Assembly: GCF_030316825.1 (NCBI RefSeq)
Contig: NZ_JASZYU010000005.1
Coordinates: 324,748 to 388,747, forward strand
Direction of reading: 5' to 3'
DNA from: Variovorax fucosicus
GTDB taxonomy: Bacteria > Pseudomonadota > Gammaproteobacteria > Burkholderiales > Burkholderiaceae_C
Length of the DNA stretch: 64,000 bases
This document shows, piece by piece, positions 29,898 through 37,607 of this stretch. Position numbers and translations under genes: made by a program. The number at the start of each line of letters is the position of its first letter. The stretch's first letter is position 1. The notes under the pieces were generated by a model. That model was given only the letters and a program-made list of their open reading frames with translations, made no database searches and was not told the origin of the DNA.

Positions 29898-30079
29898 CCG
29901 AACACAAGAGAGAACTCCGCCGTTCTGCCCACCCGATCGACCCTGCGGGGCGCGAACAGATCATGGCTTCGCTCGCGCACATTGAGCGGCGCTACGGCGT
30001 AACCGTGCGGCTTGCCTGCGAGTCCGGTAGCTGTGGCGCCGACCCGGTGCTGCGATTCGACGACGGGGCGTTGGTGTGA
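29894..30079 (+). pseudogene. Remnant of an RtcB-associated nucleotidyltransferase (RlaP/YcgL-like), 61 codons
   Basis: 61-codon ORF coupled at both ends: its ATG overlaps the ribonuclease Z stop and its stop overlaps the rtcA GTG start. The reading HPIDPAGREQIMASLAHIER then RRYGVTVRLACESGS looks like the N-terminal helix and the GS motif (family form ESGSRAWG) of the polymerase-beta-type nucleotidyltransferases found in RtcB operons. Here the sequence departs right after ESGS (CGADPVLRFDDGALV) and ends. The family is normally over 200 residues and the catalytic aspartates are missing. I infer an internal deletion that kept the frame and coupling. It could also be a genuine small protein. Confidence 0.6.
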
Positions 30080-31122
30080 TCGAACTCGACGGCGCCGAAG
30101 GCGAAGGCGGCGGCCAGATCCTGCGCACGGGCCTCGCACTGTCGATGGTCACCGGCCAGCCGCTGCGTATCGAGTGCATCCGCGCGAAGCGCCCCAAGCC
30201 CGGCTTGATGCGCCAGCACCTGGCTTGCGTGAATGCGGCCGCCGAGGTGAGCGGTGCGCAGGTCGAAGGTGCCGAGCTCGGCGCGCAGACGCTGACCTTC
30301 GCGCCCGGCCCGGTGCGCGCGGGCAACTACCGCTTTGCCATCGCGAGCGCCGGAAGCTGCCTGCTGGTGCTGCAGACGGTGCTGCCGGCGCTGCTGTTGG
30401 CTGACGGGCCGAGCCGCGTGCAACTGGCCGGCGGCACGCACAACCCGATGGCGCCGCCGTTCCACTTTCTGGAGCGCGCCTATGCGCCGCTGGTGCAGCG
30501 CATGGGCGCACGGCTGCAACTCACGCTGCGCCGCTGCGGCTTCTACCCGGCGGGTGGCGGCGAGGTCGAGGCCGTCATCAGCCCGGCCGATGGGGCGCTG
30601 CAGCCTTTCGCGCTGCTCGCGCGCGGCGCAGCGCAATCGGCGTTTGCCGAATGCTTGGCGCCGGGCCTGGCGCGCGGCATCGCGCGGCGCGAGCTCGAAA
30701 CGCTCGGCCAGGCGATGGGTTGGTCGGGCGAGCAGCTTCGCAGCGGCGAGCAGCGCCAGAACGAAGGGCCGGGCAATGCGCTGCTGGCCACGCTGGCCTA
30801 TGCGCAGGTCACCGAGGTGTTCTGCGCGCTCGGCGAGCGCGGCGTGAGTGCCGAGGAAGTGGCGCGCCGGCTGGTGAAGGAAGTGCGTGCCTACCAGGCC
30901 AGTGATGCGGCCGTCGGGCCGCACCTGGCCGATCAGCTTGCGTTGCTGCTCGCATTGGCCGTATGGCAATCGGGGCAACCGGCGTCGTTCAGCTGCAGCG
31001 AGATGACCGAGCACACGCGCACCAACTGCGCCGTGATCGAGCGCTTTCTGCCGGTGCGCTTCGGGCTCGCGCAGGGTGCGGCATCGTCTGTCGTCGAGAT
31101 CCATCGAATCCCGCAAGAATGA
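30076..31122 (+). CDS. rtcA: RNA 3'-terminal phosphate cyclase RtcA
   Basis: 348-residue RtcA, full length. The opening IELDGAEGEGGGQILRTGLA, the block AGGTHNPMAPPFHFLE and the C-terminal EMTEHTRTN, with the nucleophilic His that is adenylylated, are all present. It turns RNA 3'-phosphates into 2',3'-cyclic phosphates using ATP, feeding RtcB. The start is GTG at 30076, overlapping the stop of the small ORF before it. The next gene begins 4 bases after its stop. Confidence 0.95.
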   Translation: MIELDGAEGEGGGQILRTGLALSMVTGQPLRIECIRAKRPKPGLMRQHLACVNAAAEVSGAQVEGAELGAQTLTFAPGPVRAGNYRFAIASAGSCLLVLQTVLPALLLADGPSRVQLAGGTHNPMAPPFHFLERAYAPLVQRMGARLQLTLRRCGFYPAGGGEVEAVISPADGALQPFALLARGAAQSAFAECLAPGLARGIARRELETLGQAMGWSGEQLRSGEQRQNEGPGNALLATLAYAQVTEVFCALGERGVSAEEVARRLVKEVRAYQASDAAVGPHLADQLALLLALAVWQSGQPASFSCSEMTEHTRTNCAVIERFLPVRFGLAQGAASSVVEIHRIPQE

Positions 31123-31126
31123 GGGG

Positions 31127-32557
31127 ATGAACCCCTCCGAACCCCTGCAGGTCGATGTCGCCATCGTCGGCACCGGCCAGGCCGCGCCGAGCCTCGCGGT
31201 TGCGCTCGCGGCCGATGGCGAAACCGTGGCGTTGATCGAGGGCCATCTGGTCGGCGGCACCTGCGTCAATACCGGCTGCACACCCACCAAGACCCTGCGC
31301 AAGAGCGCGCGCGTGGCACACATGGCGCGGCGCGCGGCGGAGTTCGGCGTGCGGCTGGGTTCGGTGGAGATCGACTTCGCAGCCGCCATGGCGCGCATGC
31401 AGGCGCGCGCCGACAGTGCGCGCAGCGGGCTCGAGGAGTGGTTGGCCGGCCAGGCGCGCCTGCACCTGATCCGCGGCTGGGGGCGTTTCAACGGCGTCCA
31501 CGAAGCGGGCGGGTTCAGCCTGCAGGCCGGTGACCAGCAGATCGTGGCGCGGCGCGTTTATCTCAACACCGGCACGCGGCCGGTCGTGCCTTCCATCCAC
31601 GGCCTGGACACAGTTCCGTTCCTGGACAACGTGTCGCTGCTGCAACTGCGCAGCCTGCCGCGGCATCTGGTGATTCTCGGCGGCAGCTACATCGGACTGG
31701 AGATGGGGCAGATCTTTCGCCGGCTCGGCAGCCAGGTCAGCATCGTCGAGACCGGGCCGCGCATCACGGGGCGTGAGGATGCAGACGTATCCGAAGCCAT
31801 CCGCCTGATGCTCGCGGACGAGGGCATTGCGATCCATTGCGGGCAGCCGGTCGATTCGGTGGCGCCGACCGGCAGCGGCGGCGAAGGCGTGCGCCTGCGC
31901 GTCGGCGGCCGGGACATCGAAGGCTCGCACCTGCTGGTGGCCACGGGGCGCCAGCCGAACACCGAGCGTCTCGATCTTGAGAAGGTCGGCGTCAAGGTCG
32001 ATGGACGCGACTATGTGCCGACCGACGGGCAGTTGCGCACCAACGTGCCGGGCATCTGGGCGCTGGGCGATATCAACAAGCGCGGCGCGTTCACGCACAC
32101 GAGCTACCACGACCACGAGATCGTGCTGGCCAACCACCGCCGCGAGAAGCAGGGCAGTGGCGCCGCACTGCGCAGTGCTGACGACCGCACCATGGCCTAC
32201 GCGATGTTCACCGACCCGCCGCTGGGCCGTGTCGGTATCGGCGAGGCCGAGGCGCGCGCGCTGGTGGCGAAGGGCCGCAAAGTCCTGATGGCCACGCATG
32301 CGATGGCGGATGTGAGTCGCGCGAAGGAGGAGAGCGAGACCACGGGCCTGATCAAGCTGCTGGTCGATGGCGGCGATGGCCGCTTTCTGGGTGCCGCCGT
32401 CTTCGGCATCCAGGGCGACGAGGTCATCCAGGTGATCAGCAACTTCATGGCAACCGGTGCGAGCTACCAGGTGCTCAAGGATGCGTTGCCGGTGCACCCG
32501 ACGGTCGCGGAGTTTCTGCCGACCGTGCTCGGCAAGCTGAAACCGCTCGAAGCCTGA
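31127..32557 (+). CDS. FAD-dependent pyridine nucleotide-disulfide oxidoreductase (mercuric reductase-like)
   Basis: 476-residue class I flavoprotein. The FAD site is VAIVGTGQAAPSLAVALA. The redox Cys pair is in GGTCVNTGCTPTK, the NAD(P) site in LVILGGSYIGLEMGQ, and the dimer-interface His in VHPTVAEFLPT. It is close to mercuric reductase/dihydrolipoamide dehydrogenase, but it lacks the N-terminal NmerA domain and the C-terminal Cys-Cys pair, and there are no other mer genes. It starts 4 bases after rtcA, which ties a thiol-disulfide reductase to the RNA-repair operon. The substrate is unknown; repair of oxidised thiols under stress is one guess. Confidence 0.85.
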   Translation: MNPSEPLQVDVAIVGTGQAAPSLAVALAADGETVALIEGHLVGGTCVNTGCTPTKTLRKSARVAHMARRAAEFGVRLGSVEIDFAAAMARMQARADSARSGLEEWLAGQARLHLIRGWGRFNGVHEAGGFSLQAGDQQIVARRVYLNTGTRPVVPSIHGLDTVPFLDNVSLLQLRSLPRHLVILGGSYIGLEMGQIFRRLGSQVSIVETGPRITGREDADVSEAIRLMLADEGIAIHCGQPVDSVAPTGSGGEGVRLRVGGRDIEGSHLLVATGRQPNTERLDLEKVGVKVDGRDYVPTDGQLRTNVPGIWALGDINKRGAFTHTSYHDHEIVLANHRREKQGSGAALRSADDRTMAYAMFTDPPLGRVGIGEAEARALVAKGRKVLMATHAMADVSRAKEESETTGLIKLLVDGGDGRFLGAAVFGIQGDEVIQVISNFMATGASYQVLKDALPVHPTVAEFLPTVLGKLKPLEA

Positions 32558-32635
32558 TCTGGGGGGGGCGCGCTGGCGGCAGTCGTATCTCGCTGGCGCT
32601 TCGTGTTCGACGTTTTTGGGTGGGCCGATGGCGGC

Positions 32636-32703
32636 GGGTGGCCCCTTCCGCGAATGTCCCCCGGCCTGCGGCCTCCTCCTTTATTTCGCTGCAGGGGCCA
32701 CCC
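32636..32703. repeat. Long inverted repeat in the gap after the rtc operon
   Basis: GGGTGGCCCCT (32636-32646) and AGGGGCCACCC (32693-32703) are perfect 11-base arms around a 46-base spacer. The surrounding intergenic stretch 32558-32818 has no ORF I trust. The element could be a transcription end for the rtc operon facing the MarR gene, or a dispersed palindromic repeat. Confidence 0.5.
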
Positions 32704-32818
32704 ACCACCAGCGGCCAGGGCACGCTCGTGGTGCTACTCAGCGTGCCTCGCCGCCCTGAGCCCGCCCCGGAACCTCAGCGCTCAGGTCAACACTGGACGC
32801 AAGACCGCAGGAGCCGCG

Positions 32819-33268
32819 TCAGGCCAGCGGCGTGGCGTTGGCATAGAGCCGCAGCAGCAACGCACGCAGTGTCTTCACTTCGGCCACGCTGAAATCCGAC
32901 AGCGCCACGGCCTCGTAGTGCTGGGCCAGCGGAATGATCTCCTGCGTGAGGTCGAGGCCGAGCGGAGTCAGCGCAATGCGTACCGCGCGGCCGTCGCTGC
33001 CGCATTTTTCGCGCTGCACCAGATCCGCTGCCGCCAGCCGATCCACGATGCGCGACAGCGCCGAAATATCGGCCGACGCATGCACCGAGAGTTCCGAGAG
33101 CGTCTGGTTCGGCGTGTGCTGCAGCGAGGCACACACGCGCCATTCCGACAGGCTCAAACCGTACGGCTTCAGCGCCTTCGAGAACGCATTGCCCATGCGC
33201 GCGCCGGCGCGCGCCACCAGGAACGGAATCGCCTTCTCGAGGTCGTGATCTTGGACTAGGGTTTTCAT
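32819..33268 (-). CDS. MarR family transcriptional regulator
   Basis: 149-residue winged-helix regulator. The DNA-binding part (about residues 45-100) includes LSEWRVCASLQ, LSVHASADISALSRIVDRL and the wing DGRAVRIALTPLG. It is divergent from the Bug receptor and hydroxyquinol-pathway genes, with an inverted repeat TTTGA-N4-TCAAA just before the receptor gene. MarR proteins are usually relieved by a phenolic acid or its CoA ester; here gamma-resorcylate or resorcinol would be the natural candidates. Confidence 0.9.
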   Translation of the reverse strand: MKTLVQDHDLEKAIPFLVARAGARMGNAFSKALKPYGLSLSEWRVCASLQHTPNQTLSELSVHASADISALSRIVDRLAAADLVQREKCGSDGRAVRIALTPLGLDLTQEIIPLAQHYEAVALSDFSVAEVKTLRALLLRLYANATPLA

Positions 33269-33310
33269 CTAGAAATGCTTGCTAATTCAAGTATATAGTC
33301 CGCCGACTTG

Positions 33311-33324
33311 TTTGATTTGTCAAA
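33311..33324. promoter_or_regulatory. Candidate MarR operator before the aromatic-acid operon
   Basis: TTTGATTTGTCAAA is a perfect 5-bp inverted repeat with a 4-base spacer, in an AT-rich stretch between the divergent MarR gene and the Bug receptor, 17 bases before the receptor ATG. MarR dimers bind sites of about this size overlapping the promoter they repress. Confidence 0.5.
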
Positions 33325-33340
33325 TAAAAAGGAGACCTTC

Positions 33341-34330
33341 ATGGATCGTATGAGCTTTCGCCGGTCGCTGCTTGCACTGGCGGTATCGATGGTCGTGGCG
33401 GTGCCGGGTGCGCATGCGCAGGGCGCGGCCGTCAAGTGGCCGGGCCAGCCGGTGCGCTTCGTGGTGCCATTCCCGGCCGGGTCTGCCCCCGACGTGCTGA
33501 TTCGCTTCGTCGGCGTCAAGCTCACCGAGAAGTGGGGCCAGTCGGTGATCGTCGACAACAAGCCCGGCGGCAGCGGCGTGATCGGCATGAACACGATCCT
33601 GACCGCGCCGAACGACGGCACCACCTTCGGCTTCGTGCAGGGCTCCGCGATCTCGGTCGCGCCCAGCACCATCAAGGGCGTGACCTACGACTTCAACCGC
33701 GACTTCGTGCCGGTCACGCTGGCGGCCGTGGCGCCGTTCATGCTCGCGGTGCCGGGCGATTCGCCCTACAAGACGCTGGCCGAATTCATCGCTGCCGCCA
33801 AGGCCAGGCCGCAAGGCATCGAGGTGGCCGACAACGGCCGCGGCACGGCGCCGCACCTGGCTTCGGCGCTGCTTGGCCTCAATTCGGGCGCGCAGTTCCT
33901 CGAGGTGCATTACCCGGGCGGCGCGCAGGCGATGCAGGCCACGCTGGGTGGCCAGACCAAGATGATGGTCGAGACCTACAACGTGGTCGCGGGCAACGTG
34001 CAGGCCGGCAAGATGCGCGTGCTGGCCTCGATGAGCGACCGCGTCGAGCCCGGGCTCGAATCCTTCCCGCTGGCAAAGAACACGGTGCCGGGTGCGGTGG
34101 CGTTCGGCTGGTTCGCGGTGATCGCGAAGAAGGGTGTCGACCCGGCCATCCTCGCCAAGCTCAACAAGGACATCGGCGAGGCGCTGCTGCTGCCCGACGT
34201 GGTCGCCAAGTCGCGCGAGCTCGGCACCTACCCGCGGCCCGGTACGCCGGAACAACTCGCCAAATACATCGACGACGACCGCAAGACCTGGCAGGGCGTG
34301 CTCGACAAGCTGAACATCAAACCGGAATAA
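33341..34330 (+). CDS. Bug-type tripartite tricarboxylate transporter receptor
   Basis: 329-residue periplasmic binding protein. The signal peptide covers residues 1 to about 26 (LLALAVSMVVAVPGAHAQ). VRFVVPFPAGSAPDVLIR and VIVDNKPGGSGVIGMN are the Bug hallmarks. The start at 33341 has AAGGAG 8 bases upstream. No TctA/TctB genes are nearby. As first gene of the gamma-resorcylate/hydroxyquinol operon it probably binds the aromatic acid, as other Bug receptors in aromatic clusters do. Confidence 0.9.
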   Translation: MDRMSFRRSLLALAVSMVVAVPGAHAQGAAVKWPGQPVRFVVPFPAGSAPDVLIRFVGVKLTEKWGQSVIVDNKPGGSGVIGMNTILTAPNDGTTFGFVQGSAISVAPSTIKGVTYDFNRDFVPVTLAAVAPFMLAVPGDSPYKTLAEFIAAAKARPQGIEVADNGRGTAPHLASALLGLNSGAQFLEVHYPGGAQAMQATLGGQTKMMVETYNVVAGNVQAGKMRVLASMSDRVEPGLESFPLAKNTVPGAVAFGWFAVIAKKGVDPAILAKLNKDIGEALLLPDVVAKSRELGTYPRPGTPEQLAKYIDDDRKTWQGVLDKLNIKPE

Positions 34331-34336
34331 GACTTC

Positions 34337-35308
34337 ATGAAAAACAAGATCGCACTCGAAGAGCACTTCGCCATCGACCTGACCATCGGCGACTCGCAGG
34401 TGTACGCGCGGCCCGAGGTATGGGCGGGCCTCAAGAGCAACCTGCTCGACTTCGAGCAGCAGCGGCTCGAGCAGATGGACGCCTGGGGCACCGAGTTCTC
34501 GATCCTCTCGCTCAACTCGCCGGCGGTGCAGGCCATTCCCGATGCGAAGCGCGCCATCGAGGTGGCGCAGCGCGCCAACGACATCCTGGCCGAGCAGGTG
34601 AAGCGGCACCCCGCGCGCTTCGGCGGCTTCGCGGCGCTGCCGATGCAGGATCCCGATGCCGCCGCGAAGGAACTGGAGCGCTGCGTGAAGCAGCTGGGCT
34701 TCCACGGCTTCCTCGTCAACGGCTTCTCGCAGGTCGGCGACGAGAACACCGTCGTCTACTACGACGACCCTCGCTTCGCCGACTTCTGGAAGACTGCCGC
34801 AGCGCTCGGCAAGCCGTTCTATATGCACCCGCGCGACCCGCTCGCGAGCCGCGAACCGATCTACGACGGCGCCCACTGGCTCACCGGGCCGACCTGGGCG
34901 TTCGCGGTGGAAACCAGCATCCACGCGCTGCGGCTCCTGTCGAGCGGCCTGTTCGACCGGCACCCCGAACTGCAGATGATCCTCGGCCACTTCGGCGAAG
35001 GCCTGCCGTTCAACATCTGGCGCGTCGACCACATCCTGCGCAAGGGCCGCCGCGGCATGCCCTGCGAAAAGGAGATCGGCGACTACCTGCGCAGCAACGT
35101 GCACATCACCACCAGCGGCAACTTCCGCACGCCGACGCTGCTGTCGACCATGCTCGAGGTGGGCAGCGACCGGATCATGTACTCGGTCGACTACCCGTTC
35201 GAGAAGCACGAGGACGCCGCCCGCTGGTTCGACCGCTGCGAGATCAGCGAGAACGACCGCCAGAAGATCGGGCGCGGCAACGCGCGCAAGCTGTTTGGTC
35301 TGCCATGA
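34337..35308 (+). CDS. Gamma-resorcylate (2,6-dihydroxybenzoate) decarboxylase-like amidohydrolase
   Basis: 323-residue amidohydrolase-2 (ACMSD fold) decarboxylase. The opening KIALEEHFAI has the Glu/His metal ligands of gamma-resorcylate decarboxylases. GFLVNGFSQVGDENTVVYYD, FYMHPRDP, GPTWAFAVETSIHALRL, ILGHFGEGLP and HITTSGNFRTPTL match that enzyme closely and the VDYP motif supplies the late Asp. The reaction is 2,6-dihydroxybenzoate to resorcinol plus CO2, non-oxidative. It ends overlapping the monooxygenase start (ATGA). The genes after it are exactly those needed to degrade resorcinol. Confidence 0.85.
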   Translation: MKNKIALEEHFAIDLTIGDSQVYARPEVWAGLKSNLLDFEQQRLEQMDAWGTEFSILSLNSPAVQAIPDAKRAIEVAQRANDILAEQVKRHPARFGGFAALPMQDPDAAAKELERCVKQLGFHGFLVNGFSQVGDENTVVYYDDPRFADFWKTAAALGKPFYMHPRDPLASREPIYDGAHWLTGPTWAFAVETSIHALRLLSSGLFDRHPELQMILGHFGEGLPFNIWRVDHILRKGRRGMPCEKEIGDYLRSNVHITTSGNFRTPTLLSTMLEVGSDRIMYSVDYPFEKHEDAARWFDRCEISENDRQKIGRGNARKLFGLP

Positions 35309-36510
35309 GCGCCGTACAGGACAAGCGTCCCGTGCTTGTCGCGGGTGGTGGCATCGGCGGCCTGGCCGCGGCGCTGGCCCTCGTGCGCGAGGGCTACAAC
35401 GTCAAGGTGATCGAGCAGTCGGCGCAGATCGGCGAGATCGGCGCCGGCATCCAGCTCAGCCCCAACGCCTTCGCGGCCTGCGATGCGCTGGGTGTCGGTG
35501 CCAACCTGCGCGCCAAGGCGGTCTACACCGAAGAGATGGTCATGTTCGACGCGATCGATGCGAAGCGCGTGGCCAGCATCTCGCTCGGCGACGGCTTTCG
35601 CGAGCGCTTCGGCAACCCCTATGCGGTGATCCATCGCGCCGACATCCATGGCGCGCTGTTCGAGGGTGTGCAGGCGACCACCGAGGGCATCGAGTTCCTG
35701 ACCTCCACCAAGATCGTCCACGTCGAGCAGGACGACAACGGCGTGACGCTCACCGATGCGAAGGGCGGCCAGCACGAGGGCCAGGCCGTGATCGGCTGCG
35801 ACGGCGTGCGCTCGGCGGTGCGCCAGCAGTACGTGGGCGACAGCATCCGCGTGTCGGGCCACGTGGTGTTCCGCGCGGTGATCGACACGACGGAGTTCCC
35901 CGAGGCGCTGCGCTTCACCGCACCCTGCATCTGGGTCGGGCCCAACTGCCACCTGGTGCACTACCCGCTGAAGGGCGGCGACAAGTTCAACCTGGCCGTG
36001 ACCTTCCACAGCGACCACGCGGAAGAGTGGGGCTCGATGGACGGCGATCCGGCCGAGGTGCAGCGCTACTTCCGCGCGACCTGCGAGCAGGTGCAGCAGA
36101 TCCTGCGCATCCCCAAGGCCTGGAAGCGCTGGTCGACGGCCGACCGCGACCCGATCGAGCAATGGACCTTCGGCCGCGCGACCCTGCTCGGCGACGCCGC
36201 GCACCCGATGGTGCAGTACCTGGCGCAGGGCGCCTGCACCGCCTGCGAAGACGCCGTCACGCTGGCGCGTGCCCTGCGCCATGAAGGCGGCGACTGGCCA
36301 CGCGCCCTCGCGCTCTACGAGAAGTCGCGCGTGGCCCGCACCGCCCGCGTGGTGCTGTCGGCGCGCGAGATGGGGCGCATCTACCACGCCAAGGGCGTGG
36401 AGCGGCTGGTGCGCAACGACATGTGGAAGGGCCGCGAGCAGGAGCGCTTCTACGACGCGCTCGACTGGCTCTACGGCTGGACGGCCGAAAAGTGCCTGGC
36501 ACTGGATTGA
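35305..36510 (+). CDS. FAD-dependent aromatic monooxygenase (likely resorcinol to hydroxyquinol)
   Basis: 401-residue single-component flavoprotein hydroxylase. It has the FAD motif VAGGGIGGLAAALALVREG, the DG motif GCDGVRSAVRQQY and the second FAD motif TLLGDAAHPMVQYLAQG. It is most like 3-hydroxybenzoate 6-hydroxylase/salicylate hydroxylase enzymes. Between a gamma-resorcylate decarboxylase and hydroxyquinol dioxygenase the expected job is resorcinol to hydroxyquinol, which in well-known strains is done by a two-component flavin system. Alternatively it oxidatively decarboxylates a dihydroxybenzoate. The start overlaps the decarboxylase stop. Confidence 0.82.
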   Translation: MSAVQDKRPVLVAGGGIGGLAAALALVREGYNVKVIEQSAQIGEIGAGIQLSPNAFAACDALGVGANLRAKAVYTEEMVMFDAIDAKRVASISLGDGFRERFGNPYAVIHRADIHGALFEGVQATTEGIEFLTSTKIVHVEQDDNGVTLTDAKGGQHEGQAVIGCDGVRSAVRQQYVGDSIRVSGHVVFRAVIDTTEFPEALRFTAPCIWVGPNCHLVHYPLKGGDKFNLAVTFHSDHAEEWGSMDGDPAEVQRYFRATCEQVQQILRIPKAWKRWSTADRDPIEQWTFGRATLLGDAAHPMVQYLAQGACTACEDAVTLARALRHEGGDWPRALALYEKSRVARTARVVLSAREMGRIYHAKGVERLVRNDMWKGREQERFYDALDWLYGWTAEKCLALD

Positions 36511-36520
36511 CCGGCGCGGC

Positions 36521-37588
36521 ATGAAGCGGTTCGTCTACGTCGCGCAGCCGGCCCGCGTGGTGTTCGGTGCGGGTTCGCTCGCGCAGCTCGGCGCCGAGAT
36601 CGAGGCGCTGGGCGCCAAGCGCGCGCTGGTGCTCAGCACGCCCGGGCAGCGCGCGCTGGCCGAGCGCGTGGCCGGCCTGCTCGGTGCGCGCGCGGCCGGC
36701 GTGTTCGACCGGGCCGTGATGCATGTGCCGATCGAAACCGCGCGCGAGGCGCGGGAGGTGGCGCGCCAGCTCGGTGCCGATTGCGCCGTGGCGGTGGGCG
36801 GTGGCTCGACCACCGGCCTTGGCAAGGCGATCGCGCTCGATTCGGGCCTGCCGATCGTGGCCATCCCGACCACCTACGCCGGCAGCGAGATGACGCCGAT
36901 CTACGGCCTCACCGAAGGCGGCCTGAAGAAGACCGGCCGCGACGCGCGCGTGCTGCCGAAGACGGTGCTGTACGACCCGGAACTCACGCTCGGCCTGCCG
37001 CTGCGAACGAGCGTCACCAGCGGCATCAATGCCATCGCGCACGCTGCCGAGGGGCTCTATGCAATGGACGCGAATCCGGTCATGAGCCTCATGGCCCGGG
37101 AGGGCATTCGCGCCATCGCCCGCTCGCTGCCGGCCCTCCAATCGAAGGCGGACGACATCGATGCGCGCAGCGACGCGCTCTACGGCGCATGGCTCTGCGG
37201 CACGGTGCTCGGCAATGTCGGCATGGCGCTGCACCACAAGCTGTGCCACACGCTGGGCGGCAGCTTCAATTTGCCGCATGCCGAAACCCACACCATCGTG
37301 CTGCCCCATGCACTGGCCTACAACGCGTCGGCCGCACCCGAGGCGATGCGCGCGATCGCGCAGGCGCTCGGTGCATCGCCCGGCACGAGCGCCGCGCAGG
37401 CCGCCTTCGACCTGGCTCGCGACCATGGCGCACCCACTGCGCTGCGCGACATCGGCTTGCAGGCGGCGGACATCGAGCCCGCGCTCGCCATCGCGCTGCA
37501 AACGCCATACCCCAACCCGCGGCCGCTCGAGCGCGAGGCACTGCACGCCCTGCTGCGCGACGCCTTCGAAGGCGTGCGCCCGCAATGA
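36521..37588 (+). CDS. Maleylacetate reductase
   Basis: 355-residue iron-type alcohol dehydrogenase of the maleylacetate reductase group. VVFGAGSLAQLGAEIEALG opens it, and VAVGGGSTTGLGKAIALD is the nucleotide-binding stretch. Then come IPTTYAGSEMTPIYGLTE and the His-containing GNVGMALHHKLCHTLGGSFNLPHAETH. It reduces maleylacetate to 3-oxoadipate with NAD(P)H. It is placed between the monooxygenase (10 bases before) and the hydroxyquinol dioxygenase, whose product is its substrate. Confidence 0.92.
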   Translation: MKRFVYVAQPARVVFGAGSLAQLGAEIEALGAKRALVLSTPGQRALAERVAGLLGARAAGVFDRAVMHVPIETAREAREVARQLGADCAVAVGGGSTTGLGKAIALDSGLPIVAIPTTYAGSEMTPIYGLTEGGLKKTGRDARVLPKTVLYDPELTLGLPLRTSVTSGINAIAHAAEGLYAMDANPVMSLMAREGIRAIARSLPALQSKADDIDARSDALYGAWLCGTVLGNVGMALHHKLCHTLGGSFNLPHAETHTIVLPHALAYNASAAPEAMRAIAQALGASPGTSAAQAAFDLARDHGAPTALRDIGLQAADIEPALAIALQTPYPNPRPLEREALHALLRDAFEGVRPQ

Positions 37589-37607
37589 CCCACGAGAGCA
37601 CGAACCC

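Noticed and set aside
31127..32557. True mercuric reductase / mercury-resistance locus
   Set aside because: No C-terminal vicinal Cys pair, no NmerA domain, and no merR, merT or merP nearby; better treated as a general disulfide reductase.
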